Shown here: positions 49,500 through 60,589 of the stretch, one piece after another
How positions within the stretch are numbered: position 1 is the stretch's first letter
How the letters are laid out: each line of letters opens with the position of its first letter
From: Methanothermus fervidus DSM 2088
GTDB taxonomy: Archaea > Methanobacteriota > Methanobacteria > DSM-2088 > Methanothermaceae
Direction: 5' to 3'
DNA: 64,000 nt
NCBI GenBank assembly: GCA_000166095.1
Contig: CP002278.1
Location: forward strand, 342,001 to 406,000
Notes under the pieces: model-generated
What the model was told of the DNA's origin: nothing
The model's database searches: none
The model's input: the letters and a program-made list of their open reading frames with translations, nothing else
Translations under genes and position numbers: made by a program

Positions 49500-50723
49500 T
49501 TACACCCCTAATGTAAATGAATTAAATAATATTACATCACATTCTTCACCTTTATATATACCTTCAACATTTTCATCCACTACTATATAACAGTTTGCTT
49601 TCACCATAGATCTTATTATACCAGAGCCTTTACTTAAAATTGGTGTAACATATTTGTCATCTGCAATGCCTCTAACAAAAGTTGTTCTTCCCAGGCTTGA
49701 TATTATCTTCTTCTTTGTTATTCTTTTAACTATTTGATGTTCAAAATCTATGCCTTGCATCCTAAGGAGGTAAGGTCTTACAAAAATATCAAATTGTACC
49801 ATTGCAGCCACTGGATATCCTGAAAGCATGAAAATAGGTGTACCATCAATTTTTCCAAATGCCATGGCTTTTCCTGGTTGTATTGCAGTGCCATGGAAAA
49901 ATACTTTACCAATCTCATCTACAGTGTCTACAACAATGTCACTTTCACTCACTGCGGTTCCACCAGTAGTTATTATTAAGTCATATTTTTCTTTAGCTTC
50001 TAAAAGCATTTCTTTAAGCTGGGTAGGGTTGTCATTACAGTGTTTAACATTTGGAATTGCATTAGTACTTTTTACCATTCCTAACATAATATACTTGTTG
50101 GAATTAATTATTTCTCCAAGTTTTAAACTCTCTTTGGGTTCTACTAATTCATCCCCAGTTACTATTATATTTACTTTGGGTCTTTTATATACCTCAATTT
50201 TAGAATAACCAGCAGATGCTAATGCTCCAAGTTCTTGAGATCTCAATATTTGCCCTTTTTTTATAACTTTATCACCACGTTTTATATCTTCTCCTTTCAA
50301 AGACACATTTTCTAAGGGTGTTACTCTTTTTGTGATGAGAATTTTATCATCATTTTTTTCTAAAACATATTCTTCCATTATCACTGCATTTGCACCAGGA
50401 GGTAGTGGTGCACCAGTATTAACTTTAATTGCTTCTCCAGAATTTATTTTTTTATTTGATGCACTTCCTGCAGATATTCTATCTATAACTTTCAATTCTA
50501 CAGGATTATCTTCAGAAGCTTGAAAAGTATCTTCAGCTTTAACTGCATAACCATCCATTGCAGCTCTATCAAAAGGTGGTGAATCTAGTTTTGAGACAAT
50601 GTCTTTAGCACAAATTCTCTTATATGCATTTTCTAATCTTACAACCTCCAAATCTAATATTTTTTGTTCTTTTTCTAGTATTTTATATACTTCATTAATT
50701 GAAAAAAGTTTTGTAAAAAACAA
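49500..50723 (-). CDS. moeA: molybdopterin molybdenumtransferase MoeA
   Basis: MoeA inserts molybdate or tungstate into molybdopterin, needed for formylmethanofuran and formate dehydrogenases. The 407 residues include LDSPPFDRAAMDGYAV, AVKVNTGAPLPPGANAVIMEEYV, GDELVEPKESLKLGEI and TTGGTAVSESDIVVDTV, plus FMLSGYPVAAMVQFD. The start is a TTG behind GGAGGTGAT. It is the first gene of the minus-strand run down to nfi and is divergent from an ABC exporter. Confidence 0.96.
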   Translation of the reverse strand: MFFTKLFSINEVYKILEKEQKILDLEVVRLENAYKRICAKDIVSKLDSPPFDRAAMDGYAVKAEDTFQASEDNPVELKVIDRISAGSASNKKINSGEAIKVNTGAPLPPGANAVIMEEYVLEKNDDKILITKRVTPLENVSLKGEDIKRGDKVIKKGQILRSQELGALASAGYSKIEVYKRPKVNIIVTGDELVEPKESLKLGEIINSNKYIMLGMVKSTNAIPNVKHCNDNPTQLKEMLLEAKEKYDLIITTGGTAVSESDIVVDTVDEIGKVFFHGTAIQPGKAMAFGKIDGTPIFMLSGYPVAAMVQFDIFVRPYLLRMQGIDFEHQIVKRITKKKIISSLGRTTFVRGIADDKYVTPILSKGSGIIRSMVKANCYIVVDENVEGIYKGEECDVILFNSFTLGV

Positions 50724-50777
50724 TTAATCACCTCCATTAGTAAAAACTTTTTAACAAATTTAAAAATATTATTTTTG

Positions 50778-51692
50778 ATGAAAGCTGTGGAACTTAAAGG
50801 CGTGAGTAAAAAATTTGGGGAAATTAATGCGCTTAATAATTTTACTTTAGAGATTGAAGAAGGAGAAATTATGGGAATAATAGGCCCCAATGGTGCTGGA
50901 AAAACAACGACTATAAGAATAATATCCGGTATATTACGTCCTGATGATGGAGAAGTACGTGTATATGGATATGATGTTACTAAAAATCCTTTAGAAGTTA
51001 AAAAACTGATTGGTTACTTACCTGAAGAACCAAATCTATATGAAAGATTTACAGTTTATGAGTTGCTTAAGTATTTTGGCGAACTTTATGATGTAGATAA
51101 GAAAAAATTAGAAATGCGGATAAAAAAACTTTTAAAATTAGTAAATATGGAAGATAGAGCAAATCATCGTATAAATACCTTATCTAAAGGAATGAGACAA
51201 AGAGTCGCGGTTGCAAGAGCATTAATACATGATCCAAAAATAGTAATATTTGATGAACCAACGATGGGTTTAGACCCTGGTACTGCACTTACAATAAGAA
51301 AATTCATTGCAAAACTTAGAGGTAAAAAAACTGTAATTTTATGTACACATTATATGGAAGAGGCAGAAATGTTATGTGATAGGGTTGCTATATTAAATAA
51401 AGGTAAAATTTTGGATATAGGAACTCCTGAAGAATTGAAATCTAAAATTCACAGTCCAATTGTCCTCCAAGTAAAATTGAATGACTTAAATGTATTAAGA
51501 AATTTAGAGATTCAAGGTATCAAAAAAATTGAAGTTAAAAAACACCACAATGTTGAGATTTTTCTAGAAAAAAGATCTGTAATCCCAAAAATAGTTGAAA
51601 AATTAGGAAAAAATATCCTATCTATCAATACAAAAGAAACATCATTACAAGACGTTTTTATAAAGATGGTTGGTGAGGATGAGTTTCATTAA
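50778..51692 (+). CDS. ABC-2 type transporter ATP-binding protein
   Basis: 304 residues from the ATG at 50778. Walker A is GPNGAGKTTTIRI, the signature TLSKGMRQRVAVARAL, Walker B KIVIFDEPTMGLDP and the switch histidine LCTHYMEEAEM. A C-terminal extension of about 90 residues (IVLQVKLNDLNVL, ETSLQDVFIKMVG) is typical of exporter ATPases of the CcmA/NatA type. Two permease genes overlap in order downstream. The exported substrate is unknown; sodium, drugs or lipids are possible. Confidence 0.94.
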   Translation: MKAVELKGVSKKFGEINALNNFTLEIEEGEIMGIIGPNGAGKTTTIRIISGILRPDDGEVRVYGYDVTKNPLEVKKLIGYLPEEPNLYERFTVYELLKYFGELYDVDKKKLEMRIKKLLKLVNMEDRANHRINTLSKGMRQRVAVARALIHDPKIVIFDEPTMGLDPGTALTIRKFIAKLRGKKTVILCTHYMEEAEMLCDRVAILNKGKILDIGTPEELKSKIHSPIVLQVKLNDLNVLRNLEIQGIKKIEVKKHHNVEIFLEKRSVIPKIVEKLGKNILSINTKETSLQDVFIKMVGEDEFH

Positions 51693-52800
51693 ACTTGCTA
51701 AATGGGAAATAAAAAATGTATTTAAAAGTAAAAAGTTTATGATTTTGTTTTTATTGCAGATTTTATCTCTTAGCATGATAATTTTTGTTTTCAGCATAGT
51801 ATCACATAGTTTTGAAACTCGGGAAGTTACATTAAATCCTTCATTTACTTTTGTTACATTAGGTATAAATGATCCCACAGGGCTAATAATTAAAAATATT
51901 GATCAAAGTTGCTTAAAACTTGAAAAAAATAACTTATCAATAAATAACGTTAAAAACAATGATTTAACTGGAGTTTTAATTGTCAATTCTTCGTCTCCAA
52001 TATCTTTGGATTTGTTTTTGAATGGAAAAGATCCAAAATCCATAGTTATTAAAGATGAAGTTTCAAAAGCATCGAACAGGACAGAAAGTATTATTTTAAA
52101 TAAAATTGTAAATAAATTAGGAATTTCAAAAAAAATTCCAAATGCTCAAACCATATCAAGAGGAGAAGCTTTACCAGTAAAACTGATTAATAAATTTATG
52201 ATCGCAATATTATTGTTCCTTCCAATTTTTCTTTTTGGAAATATCATAGTAGATAATATGGTGGGAGAAAAAGAAAGAAAAACAATAGAATTTCTTCTGG
52301 TTTTACCTACAACTAAAACATCAATAATTTTTTCAAAATCTCTTTCTGCTCTAATTGTAATTGGAATCCAGGTGTTTATATGGATAAATATATTATCACT
52401 CTTGGGCTTTAAAATTCCACAACCGCTGTTAGTTTATACCATAATTATTTTTACGGCGATTCCTATAGTTGGAGTAACAATGTTGATATCTGTTTTTGCT
52501 AAAAACTATGGAGAAGCTGGCATGGCAGTCACAATCACTTATATAATAATACTTGGAATATTAGTTATTCCCACAATTTTATACATAACAAACCCTAGGA
52601 TAGTTATTTCACCAATGACGCTTGTGGTGAAATTACTTTCTTCTCAGCCCCTTACCTTAAGTGATTTAATCGTGCCTTTTTCTTTAATATTTTCCGTTGC
52701 TTTTATAAGTTATACATTGTCAATATACTTATTTGGAAAGGATGAAATAATATTTGGACCCAGACCTAGTGTATTTAAAATTATATGGGGGAGAAAATGA
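51679..52800 (+). CDS. ABC-2 type permease (first)
   Basis: 373 residues from the ATG at 51679, overlapping the ATPase end. A membrane helix near the N-terminus (FMILFLLQILSLSMIIFVFSI split over residues 18-38) is followed by a loop of about 130 residues outside the membrane and then five further helices. The motif MVGEKERKTIEFLLVLPTTK between helices is the NatB-like ABC2 coupling region. The second permease shares the same motif, so the two form a heterodimer. Confidence 0.9.
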   Translation: MSFIKLAKWEIKNVFKSKKFMILFLLQILSLSMIIFVFSIVSHSFETREVTLNPSFTFVTLGINDPTGLIIKNIDQSCLKLEKNNLSINNVKNNDLTGVLIVNSSSPISLDLFLNGKDPKSIVIKDEVSKASNRTESIILNKIVNKLGISKKIPNAQTISRGEALPVKLINKFMIAILLFLPIFLFGNIIVDNMVGEKERKTIEFLLVLPTTKTSIIFSKSLSALIVIGIQVFIWINILSLLGFKIPQPLLVYTIIIFTAIPIVGVTMLISVFAKNYGEAGMAVTITYIIILGILVIPTILYITNPRIVISPMTLVVKLLSSQPLTLSDLIVPFSLIFSVAFISYTLSIYLFGKDEIIFGPRPSVFKIIWGRK

Positions 52801-53903
52801 GCGTTATTCCTCTAATCAAAAAAGAAACAAAAGATATTATTTTTAATCGCCTTTATATTTTCATGGTGCTATTACAAATATTCATAATAGTAGGTGCCTT
52901 TCTACTTTCTCTTGCGTTTGCTGCAACTACTGATCCTCAAGTAATTGACAAAATAGGATTAAAAGATTTATTAAGCGTAGGATTAGCAGATTCATTACGT
53001 GGGTCTTCCTTAGATAATTATATTAAGTCACAAAATTTAAACACAATTTATTATAAGACATTAGAGGAAGGTAGAAAAGCATTAGGTTCTAAGATAATTG
53101 CATTTGTTTATGAAAAAAATGGTAACATTAATGTTGAATTAGATTACGGGAATGTATTTTCTCCTGTTGTGTCACAAAAAATCAATAAAGCAATAGAAAA
53201 ATATAGAGTAGATGCAATGCTAAATAAATATAACATAAAATTAAAATCTGTAAGGCTAAACGAACATTATATTGACAATAATTCTTTACCTTTTTTACTA
53301 CAAAGTCCAACTTTTGTTAAAATGATGTATGTTTTTATTATACCTTTAGTTCTTTTTCTTCCATATTTCATGGCATTAGATATTATAACTGACACGATAG
53401 TAGGTGAAAAAGAAAGAAAAACCTTTGAAATTTTACTGATGGCACCACTACCTGAATATAAAATTATTCTTGGAAAAATAACGCCAATATTATTATTTTC
53501 TACGGTCCAAGCATGTGCGTGGATGATTTTACTCCAAATTTTAAAACTTCCAATCTACAATCAATTTTATGTAATTACATTTTTGTTTATCTGTGGTATG
53601 GGACTTATAGGTGCTGGATTACTGATATCTATGGTTGTTGAAAGTACAAAGGAATCTAACACTGCCATGACATTATTATTATCTTTAATAACTTTTATAT
53701 TTTTTATACCACTGTTTACAAAAGTGCCAGTTCTTTCTCAGTTTTCTGATTACATTCCTACAATAATTTTAATTAAAACTTTTTCAAATCCAACATTAAA
53801 AGAGGAAGTGATTTTTGATTCGATTCCAACTTTAATCTTTTCTCTTTTAATCATTATTATTTCAGTAGAAATTTTTAAACATCAAAAAGTAATAAGGTTG
53901 TGA
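52797..53903 (+). CDS. ABC-2 type permease (second)
   Basis: 368 residues from the ATG at 52797, behind GGGGGA and overlapping the previous stop as ATGA. The topology mirrors the first permease: one N-terminal helix, a large outer loop and five C-terminal helices, with IVGEKERKTFEILLMAPLPE as the coupling motif. The paired layout matches NatAB-type exporters with two permeases. It ends two bases before the prs ribosome binding site region. Confidence 0.9.
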   Translation: MSVIPLIKKETKDIIFNRLYIFMVLLQIFIIVGAFLLSLAFAATTDPQVIDKIGLKDLLSVGLADSLRGSSLDNYIKSQNLNTIYYKTLEEGRKALGSKIIAFVYEKNGNINVELDYGNVFSPVVSQKINKAIEKYRVDAMLNKYNIKLKSVRLNEHYIDNNSLPFLLQSPTFVKMMYVFIIPLVLFLPYFMALDIITDTIVGEKERKTFEILLMAPLPEYKIILGKITPILLFSTVQACAWMILLQILKLPIYNQFYVITFLFICGMGLIGAGLLISMVVESTKESNTAMTLLLSLITFIFFIPLFTKVPVLSQFSDYIPTIILIKTFSNPTLKEEVIFDSIPTLIFSLLIIIISVEIFKHQKVIRL

Positions 53904-53913
53904 GGTGATACTT

Positions 53914-54771
53914 TTGATAATAGGTGGTTCTGCATCACAAAAATTGGCTGCAGACATTGCAAACATTCTAAATGAAAAATTAGGTAACTTAGAGATTAAA
54001 AAATTCCCAGATGGTGAGAAGTACATACGATTTAATGATGATATTGAGGATGAGATAACAATTGTCCAATCTACAGGTTATCCTCAAGATGAAAACTTAA
54101 TTGAATTATTTCTAATAGCAAAAAACCTTAAAAGTTTGGGTTGTAAAAAAGTTAGGGCAGTTATTCCATATTTGGCTTATAGTAGACAAGATAAAAGATT
54201 TAAGAAAGGAGAGGCCATTTCCATATCAATTATTGCAAACTTAATAGAATCATCAGGAATAGATGAAGTTATTACAGTAAATCTTCATGAAGAGAAAATA
54301 GTGGAATTCTTTAATATTCCAGTCAAAAATTTGTCTGCAATGCCCTTACTAGCCGAATATTTTAAAGATATTGTGAACAATCCTATTGTGGTTGCCCCTG
54401 ATGAGGGCGCATTGCAACATGCCAAAGAAGTGGCTAAAATACTTGATTGCGAATATGATTATTTGAAAAAAAAGCGTATATCCCCGGATAAAGTCTCAAC
54501 AGAAATTAAAGAAATAAATGTAAAAAATAAGGATGTGATATTAGTTGATGATATCATAAGTACTGGAGGTACTATTATCAATGCTTCAAAGATTTTAAAA
54601 AATGAAAAAGCTAAAAATATATTTGTTGGTTGTGTTCATCCTGTACTTGTTGGTGATGCATTGATGAAGATATATTTGAGTGGTGTAAAAGAAATTGTAG
54701 GTACTGATACGTTGTCATCCCCTATAAGTAAAGTATCAGTTGCTCCTCTTTTAGCTAATACATTAAAATAG
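53914..54771 (+). CDS. prs: ribose-phosphate pyrophosphokinase
   Basis: Prs makes PRPP, used by purF, hisG and other enzymes. A TTG at 53914 behind GAGGTGAT gives 285 residues starting MIIGGSASQKLAAD; a GTG at 53905 lies inside the ribosome binding site. The archaeal form lacks the long allosteric loop of bacterial class I enzymes. The PRPP loop is VILVDDIISTGGTI, and the flag region has YLAYSRQDKRFKKGEAIS. Its stop touches the convergent lonB stop. Confidence 0.95.
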   Translation: MIIGGSASQKLAADIANILNEKLGNLEIKKFPDGEKYIRFNDDIEDEITIVQSTGYPQDENLIELFLIAKNLKSLGCKKVRAVIPYLAYSRQDKRFKKGEAISISIIANLIESSGIDEVITVNLHEEKIVEFFNIPVKNLSAMPLLAEYFKDIVNNPIVVAPDEGALQHAKEVAKILDCEYDYLKKKRISPDKVSTEIKEINVKNKDVILVDDIISTGGTIINASKILKNEKAKNIFVGCVHPVLVGDALMKIYLSGVKEIVGTDTLSSPISKVSVAPLLANTLK

Positions 54772-56631
54772 TCAATGAGGGATAGCCTTTGTCATGTCTT
54801 TTGGAATAATACTACCAACTTTTTGCATTTTCTCTATTAATGTTTTTTTCTTTTTACCTACAAGCACATGTTCCAAGACTTCCCCAAGTGTCTCAACTGG
54901 TACAATTTCGACTTTATCTTCATAGTGTTTTTCAATCATTACATCTTTATAGTTAGATTTTGGAATTAATACTTTCTTAATACCAGCCTCAGCTGCAGCC
55001 TCTATTTTGCTAGTTACACCTCCAACAGGTAACACTTCCCCTCTAACACTTAATGATCCTGTAAGTGCAACTGACTGATCTACAGGTATATTTTCAAGAG
55101 CAGAAATCACTGCAGCTGCAACTGATACACTAGCACTATCACCTTCAACCCCTTCATAGGTTTGTAAGAATTGTATGTGAATATCATAGTTAGAAATATC
55201 TCTTCCTGTATATTTTTTGATGAGTGCACTAACATTTTGTACGGCTTCTTTTGCAATTTTGCCTAATTTACCAGTGGCAATTATTCTTCCTTCTTCTTTA
55301 CTTTGTGATGGTACAGCTTCCGCAGCTATTGGTAATACTATTCCACTTCTATCACCTATTACAGCTAAACCATTTACACGACCTATTTCATAACCTTTAG
55401 ATTTGAAAACACTGTATCTTTTTCTATTTTCTATGTATCTGTCAGCTATTTGCTGTTCTAATGTTCTGGCATGTTTTTTAGCTTTAATTACGTGTTCTCT
55501 TCTAACTAATTTTGAGTTTTCACTTCTAGCAACGTCTCCAGCTGCTCTTATTAAACCACCTAAATCTCTTAATTTAAGTGTTAGCATGCCTTTTTTACCT
55601 GCCCTTCTCCTTGCTTCTCTTATTATTTCATCAATTGCTCCTCTGTCAAAATGTGGAATTTTTCCATCTTTTTTAACTTCTTGAGCTATAAACTGAACGA
55701 GTTTTTTTCTATTTTCAGGAGTATCTGGCATTGTATTTCGCATATAAACTTCATATCCATATCCACGAATTCTTGAACGTAGGGCTGGATGCATTCCTTT
55801 TAATGCATCTAAATTACCTGCAGCAACTAACACAAAATCACAAGGTACTGCTTCTGATCTTACCATTGCACCACTACTGGTCTCACTTTGGCCAGTTATT
55901 GCATATTTTTTTTCTTGCATCGCTGTCAATAATTCTTGTTGTGTTTTCATTTTTAAAGTACTTATTTCATCAATGAAAAGAACTCCCTTATGTGCTCTAT
56001 GAATCATTCCTGGTTCAACTCTTTCATGGGCTGGAGTACCTAAACCTCCGGATTGATATGGATCATGTCTTACATCACCTAACAATGCTCCAGCATGAGC
56101 ACCCGTAGCATCTACAAATGGTGCTTTTTTTCTATTTTCATTATTAACCAATAATTTTGGCACTTGAACAGATTCTTTAGTTTTTATATGTTGCATGGCT
56201 AAAAATACTAATGCAGCAGCTATTATACTCGCTAAGAACTCTTTTGTTATTATACCCATGAATATGATTGTGATGATTAAAAATAACATGAGCGAGTTTT
56301 TCTTTTCTTCTTGAGCTCTTGCTCTTCTTTTATAATTCATTACAATCTTTTTTCCTTCACCAGCAGGTACCACGCTAACCTTTGGATTGTTTGGATCTTC
56401 GGGATTTGGATACACTAAAATGTCTTCTAATTGTTCACGTGGCAATAGTTCTGCCATGGCCTGCGCAAGCATTGATTTACCAGTTCCGGGCTCACCAATT
56501 AATAATACATTTCTTTTTTGTTTTGCAGCCTTTTTAATTGTCTCAACAGCTTCTTCTTGCCCTATAACCTGATCTATTAGCCTCTTAGGAACTTTAACAT
56601 CTTTTGTTGTTTTATATTCAAATTCTGACAT
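54772..56631 (-). CDS. lonB: membrane-anchored ATP-dependent Lon protease (LonB)
   Basis: From the ATG at 56631 the protein has 619 residues starting MSEFEYKTTKDV; a TTG at 56664 could extend it. The AAA+ domain has Walker A LIGEPGTGKSMLAQ, and two membrane helices are inserted within it (LMLFLIITIIFMGI and ASIIAAALVFLA), which marks the archaeal LonB type. The protease domain has EGDSASVSVAAAVI with the catalytic Ser, and the Lys lies in TSKIEAAAEAGIKKVLIPK. It degrades membrane and misfolded proteins. Confidence 0.96.
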   Translation of the reverse strand: MSEFEYKTTKDVKVPKRLIDQVIGQEEAVETIKKAAKQKRNVLLIGEPGTGKSMLAQAMAELLPREQLEDILVYPNPEDPNNPKVSVVPAGEGKKIVMNYKRRARAQEEKKNSLMLFLIITIIFMGIITKEFLASIIAAALVFLAMQHIKTKESVQVPKLLVNNENRKKAPFVDATGAHAGALLGDVRHDPYQSGGLGTPAHERVEPGMIHRAHKGVLFIDEISTLKMKTQQELLTAMQEKKYAITGQSETSSGAMVRSEAVPCDFVLVAAGNLDALKGMHPALRSRIRGYGYEVYMRNTMPDTPENRKKLVQFIAQEVKKDGKIPHFDRGAIDEIIREARRRAGKKGMLTLKLRDLGGLIRAAGDVARSENSKLVRREHVIKAKKHARTLEQQIADRYIENRKRYSVFKSKGYEIGRVNGLAVIGDRSGIVLPIAAEAVPSQSKEEGRIIATGKLGKIAKEAVQNVSALIKKYTGRDISNYDIHIQFLQTYEGVEGDSASVSVAAAVISALENIPVDQSVALTGSLSVRGEVLPVGGVTSKIEAAAEAGIKKVLIPKSNYKDVMIEKHYEDKVEIVPVETLGEVLEHVLVGKKKKTLIEKMQKVGSIIPKDMTKAIPH

Positions 56632-56754
56632 TTTTAGATCTATGCCTCCTACAATTTTTATCAAGTTTTATGGTGAGACAAATAAAAACTTAACATTAAC
56701 TATTATGTAACATTCAAGTATTTATATATCATCTTTATGTTGGGGAGATATACA

Positions 56755-58278
56755 ATGGCCAATAACCTTGCAAAGTGTTTAATGGTACAAGGCACATCAT
56801 CAAATGCTGGAAAGAGCGTATTAGTTGCTGCATTATGTAGAATATTTGCAAGAAAAGGATATAGTGTTGCACCTTTTAAATCACAAAATATGTCACTCAA
56901 TTCATATGCAACTGAAGAAAATTCAGAGATAGCAATGGCTCAAGCATTGCAAGCTGAAGCTGCCGGTGTGAAACCATCACATCATATGAATCCTATACTT
57001 TTAAAACCAAAAGGAGGGTTTATTTCACAAGTTATAGTGCATGGAAAACCTGTTGGAGATATGAGTTTTGATGAATACCAAAAAAAATTTCGAAAGAAAG
57101 CATTAGAGGCAATTAAAGAATCTTTGACATATCTAAGAAAACGTCATGACATAATAATAATAGAAGGAGCAGGTTCACCAGCTGAAATAAATATCCAAAA
57201 ATATGATTTGGCAAACATGAAAGTTGCACAATTAGCAGACTCAAATGTTATTCTTGTGGCAGATATAGATAGGGGCGGAGTTTTTGCATCAATTGCAGGA
57301 ACTTTTTTATTGCTGAATAAAGAAGATAGAAAAAGAATTAAAGGAATAATAATCAATAAATTTAGAGGGAATTTAGATATTTTAAAACCCGGAATAAAAA
57401 AAATTGAAAAAATTGTTAAAACACCAGTAATAGGAGTATTACCTTATAGTGAAGATTTGAGGTTACCTGAAGAAGATTCAGCATCCTTGGCTGAAAGAAA
57501 ATATAAAAAGAAAGGTAAAATAAAAATAGGAGTCATTCATTTACCAAAGATATCTAATTTTACTGATGTAGATCCATTAGAATCAGAACCAGACGTTAGT
57601 TTAAAATTTATAGGTTTAGATGATTCTTTAGATAAATTAGATGCAGTGATATTACCTGGTACTAGAAACACTGCTAAAGATTTAATTAAAATTAGAGAAC
57701 ATGGATTGGATGAAGAAATTATAGAATTTTCTAAAGATTCTATAGTATTTGGAATTTGTGGCGGATTTCAAATGTTGGGTACAAAAATAATAGATAAATA
57801 TCATAAGGAATCTAAATTTGAAGAGGTGGAAGGACTTGGACTCCTTGACTGTAAAACAAAATTTTCAATATCATCTAAAATAATATCTCAGAGCAAAGGT
57901 ATAGTCCTTGGCGGTGGAATATTTAAAAATATGGAAAATGTCGTTGTTGAGGGTTATGAACTTCATGAGGGCACAACAATATTAAAAAATGTTAGGCCTT
58001 TTATCAAAATAATTAAAGGTCATGGAAATTTATTACATGGTAAATATGATGGTGCAGTTAATGAAAATGTAGCAGGTACATATTTTCATGGTATATTCCA
58101 CAACCCGGAGTTTAGGACACAATTTGTAAATATATTGAGGAAAAAGAAAGGTTTAAAAACAAACAATCACATGAAAGATTACTACAAACAAAATAAAAAA
58201 TATTCTCTAGATAAATTAGCAGATATTGTCCTTAAGCATGTAGATATTAATAAAATAGAAGAGATGTTAGGGTTGTAA
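56755..58278 (+). CDS. cbiP: cobyric acid synthase CbiP
   Basis: CbiP amidates four carboxyl groups of the corrin ring using glutamine. The ATG at 56755, behind GGGGAGAT, gives 507 residues. The N-terminal synthetase domain starts MVQGTSSNAGKSVLVAALCR and has FKSQNMSLNSYATEENSEIAMAQ in short blocks. The C-terminal glutaminase domain has the nucleophile in VFGICGGFQMLG and a His in GTYFHGIFHNPE. Corrinoids serve the methyltransferases of methanogenesis. It is divergent from lonB. Confidence 0.96.
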   Translation: MANNLAKCLMVQGTSSNAGKSVLVAALCRIFARKGYSVAPFKSQNMSLNSYATEENSEIAMAQALQAEAAGVKPSHHMNPILLKPKGGFISQVIVHGKPVGDMSFDEYQKKFRKKALEAIKESLTYLRKRHDIIIIEGAGSPAEINIQKYDLANMKVAQLADSNVILVADIDRGGVFASIAGTFLLLNKEDRKRIKGIIINKFRGNLDILKPGIKKIEKIVKTPVIGVLPYSEDLRLPEEDSASLAERKYKKKGKIKIGVIHLPKISNFTDVDPLESEPDVSLKFIGLDDSLDKLDAVILPGTRNTAKDLIKIREHGLDEEIIEFSKDSIVFGICGGFQMLGTKIIDKYHKESKFEEVEGLGLLDCKTKFSISSKIISQSKGIVLGGGIFKNMENVVVEGYELHEGTTILKNVRPFIKIIKGHGNLLHGKYDGAVNENVAGTYFHGIFHNPEFRTQFVNILRKKKGLKTNNHMKDYYKQNKKYSLDKLADIVLKHVDINKIEEMLGL

Positions 58279-58316
58279 TAAAAAATTTCTTTTGATCAGG
58301 AATGGGAGGAACAATC

Positions 58317-58865
58317 TTGCATGAGAAAAGTAAGGAAATAGGGCTTAGGATAAAGGAATTAAGGAAATTATCAAACATTAGCGCAAAAGAAATGTCTAAA
58401 TTTCTTGGCATACCTGTAGAATTATATAAAAAATATGAAAATGGAGAAGAAGACATTCCTGTAAGTTTACTTTTTGAAGTTGCACAAAAATTAAATGTAG
58501 ATATGGGATTACTACTGACAGGTAAAGAAACAAGAATGCATATTTTTACAGTGACAAGAAAAGGTAAAGGTGTAAAAGTTAAAAGACGGGAAGATTATGA
58601 ATATGAAAGCCTAGCTGAAAAATTTATCCATAAAAAAGCAGAGCCTTTTATTGTTACAGTTAAACCAGGGAAAGGAAAACCCAAAATGAATAGTCATCCT
58701 GGACAGGAATTTGATTATGTATTGAAAGGCACCCTTAAAGTTTATATTCACAATCATGAAATCATTTTAAATGAAGGAGATTCTATATTTTTTGATTCTT
58801 CCTACAAACATGCAATGGAAGCAGTTGGTGACAAAGAAGCAAAATTCTTGGCTATAATAATGTAA
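58317..58865 (+). CDS. HTH-cupin transcription regulator
   Basis: A TTG at 58317, six bases after GGGAGGA, gives 182 residues; an ATG at 58302 precedes its own ribosome binding site and is less likely. The N-terminal 65 residues are an XRE-type helix-turn-helix ([32 protein letters not shown]). The C-terminal part is a cupin ([37 protein letters not shown]) that should bind a small ligand. It sits 14 bases before an acyl-CoA synthetase gene and may sense its substrate or product. Confidence 0.88.
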   Translation: MHEKSKEIGLRIKELRKLSNISAKEMSKFLGIPVELYKKYENGEEDIPVSLLFEVAQKLNVDMGLLLTGKETRMHIFTVTRKGKGVKVKRREDYEYESLAEKFIHKKAEPFIVTVKPGKGKPKMNSHPGQEFDYVLKGTLKVYIHNHEIILNEGDSIFFDSSYKHAMEAVGDKEAKFLAIIM

Positions 58866-58879
58866 AGTGAGGTGTACTT

Positions 58880-60574
58880 ATGGCATCTTTACTCAATGAA
58901 TTTGTAAATAGAGTAAATTTTGAATCTTACGAAGATTTCAAGAAAAATTTTAAAATAATAGTTCCAGATAATTTCAATTTTGCATATGACGTAGTTGACA
59001 GATATGCTGAGGAAGTACCTGGAAAAAGGGCTCTTGTATGGTGCGATGACAACGGGAATGAAAAGATATTAAATTTTGCGGATATGAAATTACAATCAGA
59101 CAAAGTTGCTAACTTTTTACGAAATTTAGGTGTGAAAAAAGGCGATAAAGTAATGCTAACTCTTAAAGGAAGATATGAATTTTGGTTTTCATTGTTAGCC
59201 TTACATAAAATAGGAGCTATAGCTGTACCTGCTACCCATATGCTCAGAGAAAAGGATATAGTATATCGTATAAAAAAAGCAGGTATAGACACAGTTATCT
59301 CTGTAGATGATAAAGACTTAATTGAGTCTTATGAAAGCGCTGAAAAAAAATTAGGTGTAGAACTCAAGAAAATTATAGTAGGAAATGAAAGAGATGGATG
59401 GTTAAACTTCAGGGAAGAAGTTAAGAAAACACCTTCAAACTTTAAAAAACCAGAAGGTGACAAGTATCCTTCAGGGAATGACATATCTCTTATCTATTTT
59501 TCTTCGGGTACTACTGGAATGCCAAAGATGATCCAACATGATTTCAACTATCCACTTGCACATATAATAACAGCAAAATATTGGCAAAATGTTCGTGAAG
59601 GTGGATTACATTATACATTGTCAGACACAGGTTGGGCAAAATCTGTCTGGGGACAAATATATGGTCAATGGATAGCCGGAAGTGCAGTATTTGTTTATGA
59701 TTTTGATAGGTTTGATCCCCACAAAGTATTGAAGAAAATTGAAAAATATAAAATTAATACTTTTTGTGCACCTCCTACAGTATATAGATTCTTCATAAAG
59801 CAAGATTTATCCAAATATGATTTATCCAGTATAGAACATGCTGTAACTGCTGGTGAGCCTTTAAACCCAGAAGTATTTAAAAAATTTTATGAAGAGACTG
59901 GAATTAAAATCATGGAAGGGTTTGGACAGACAGAATGTACTTTATGTATAGCCAACTTCATTTGGATGGAACCAAAACCAGGATCTATGGGTAAGCCATC
60001 GCCACTTTACGATGTAAAAGTTGTTGACAAAGAAGGCAATGAAGTAGACATTGGAGAAGAAGGAGAAATAGCAATTGATACTTCTGATGGTAGGCCTTTA
60101 GGACTATTTCTAGGCTATTATAAAGATCCTGAAAAAACAAAAAAAGCATGGCATAATGATTTGTATCACACAGGAGATACAGCATGGGTAGATGAAGATG
60201 GATACTTTTGGTTTGTTGGAAGAAACGATGACGTAATAAATAGTTCAGGATATCGTATAGGTCCGTTTGAAGTAGAAAGTGCTATTATTTCACATCCTGC
60301 AGTTCTTGAATGTGCAGTGACTGGTTATCCAGATCCAATTAGAGGTCAGGTTGTAAAAGCAACTATAGTATTAACTGATGGATATGAACCATCTGAAAAA
60401 CTAAAAAAGGAAATTCAAGAACATGTAAAGAAAGTTACAGCGCCATATAAATATCCAAGAATAATTGAGTTTGTCGATGAATTACCAAAGACTATTAGTG
60501 GTAAAATCAAGAGGGCCGAAATAAGGAAAAGAGACGAGATGAGATATAAAAAAGAACAACAAAAGAAATTATGA
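58880..60574 (+). CDS. AMP-forming acyl-CoA synthetase
   Basis: 564 residues of the ANL family. The P-loop-like motif is [52 protein letters not shown] and the catalytic lysine in [13 protein letters not shown] follow. It activates a carboxylic acid with ATP and CoA. The family includes acetate, medium-chain and branched-chain enzymes, so the chain length is open. Because the next genes encode a Vor-like 2-oxoacid oxidoreductase, branched acids such as isobutyrate are plausible. AGGTG precedes the ATG. It should be co-transcribed with the regulator and both oxidoreductase genes. Confidence 0.9.
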   Translation: MASLLNEFVNRVNFESYEDFKKNFKIIVPDNFNFAYDVVDRYAEEVPGKRALVWCDDNGNEKILNFADMKLQSDKVANFLRNLGVKKGDKVMLTLKGRYEFWFSLLALHKIGAIAVPATHMLREKDIVYRIKKAGIDTVISVDDKDLIESYESAEKKLGVELKKIIVGNERDGWLNFREEVKKTPSNFKKPEGDKYPSGNDISLIYFSSGTTGMPKMIQHDFNYPLAHIITAKYWQNVREGGLHYTLSDTGWAKSVWGQIYGQWIAGSAVFVYDFDRFDPHKVLKKIEKYKINTFCAPPTVYRFFIKQDLSKYDLSSIEHAVTAGEPLNPEVFKKFYEETGIKIMEGFGQTECTLCIANFIWMEPKPGSMGKPSPLYDVKVVDKEGNEVDIGEEGEIAIDTSDGRPLGLFLGYYKDPEKTKKAWHNDLYHTGDTAWVDEDGYFWFVGRNDDVINSSGYRIGPFEVESAIISHPAVLECAVTGYPDPIRGQVVKATIVLTDGYEPSEKLKKEIQEHVKKVTAPYKYPRIIEFVDELPKTISGKIKRAEIRKRDEMRYKKEQQKKL

Positions 60575-60589
60575 TTTTGGGGATAGAGA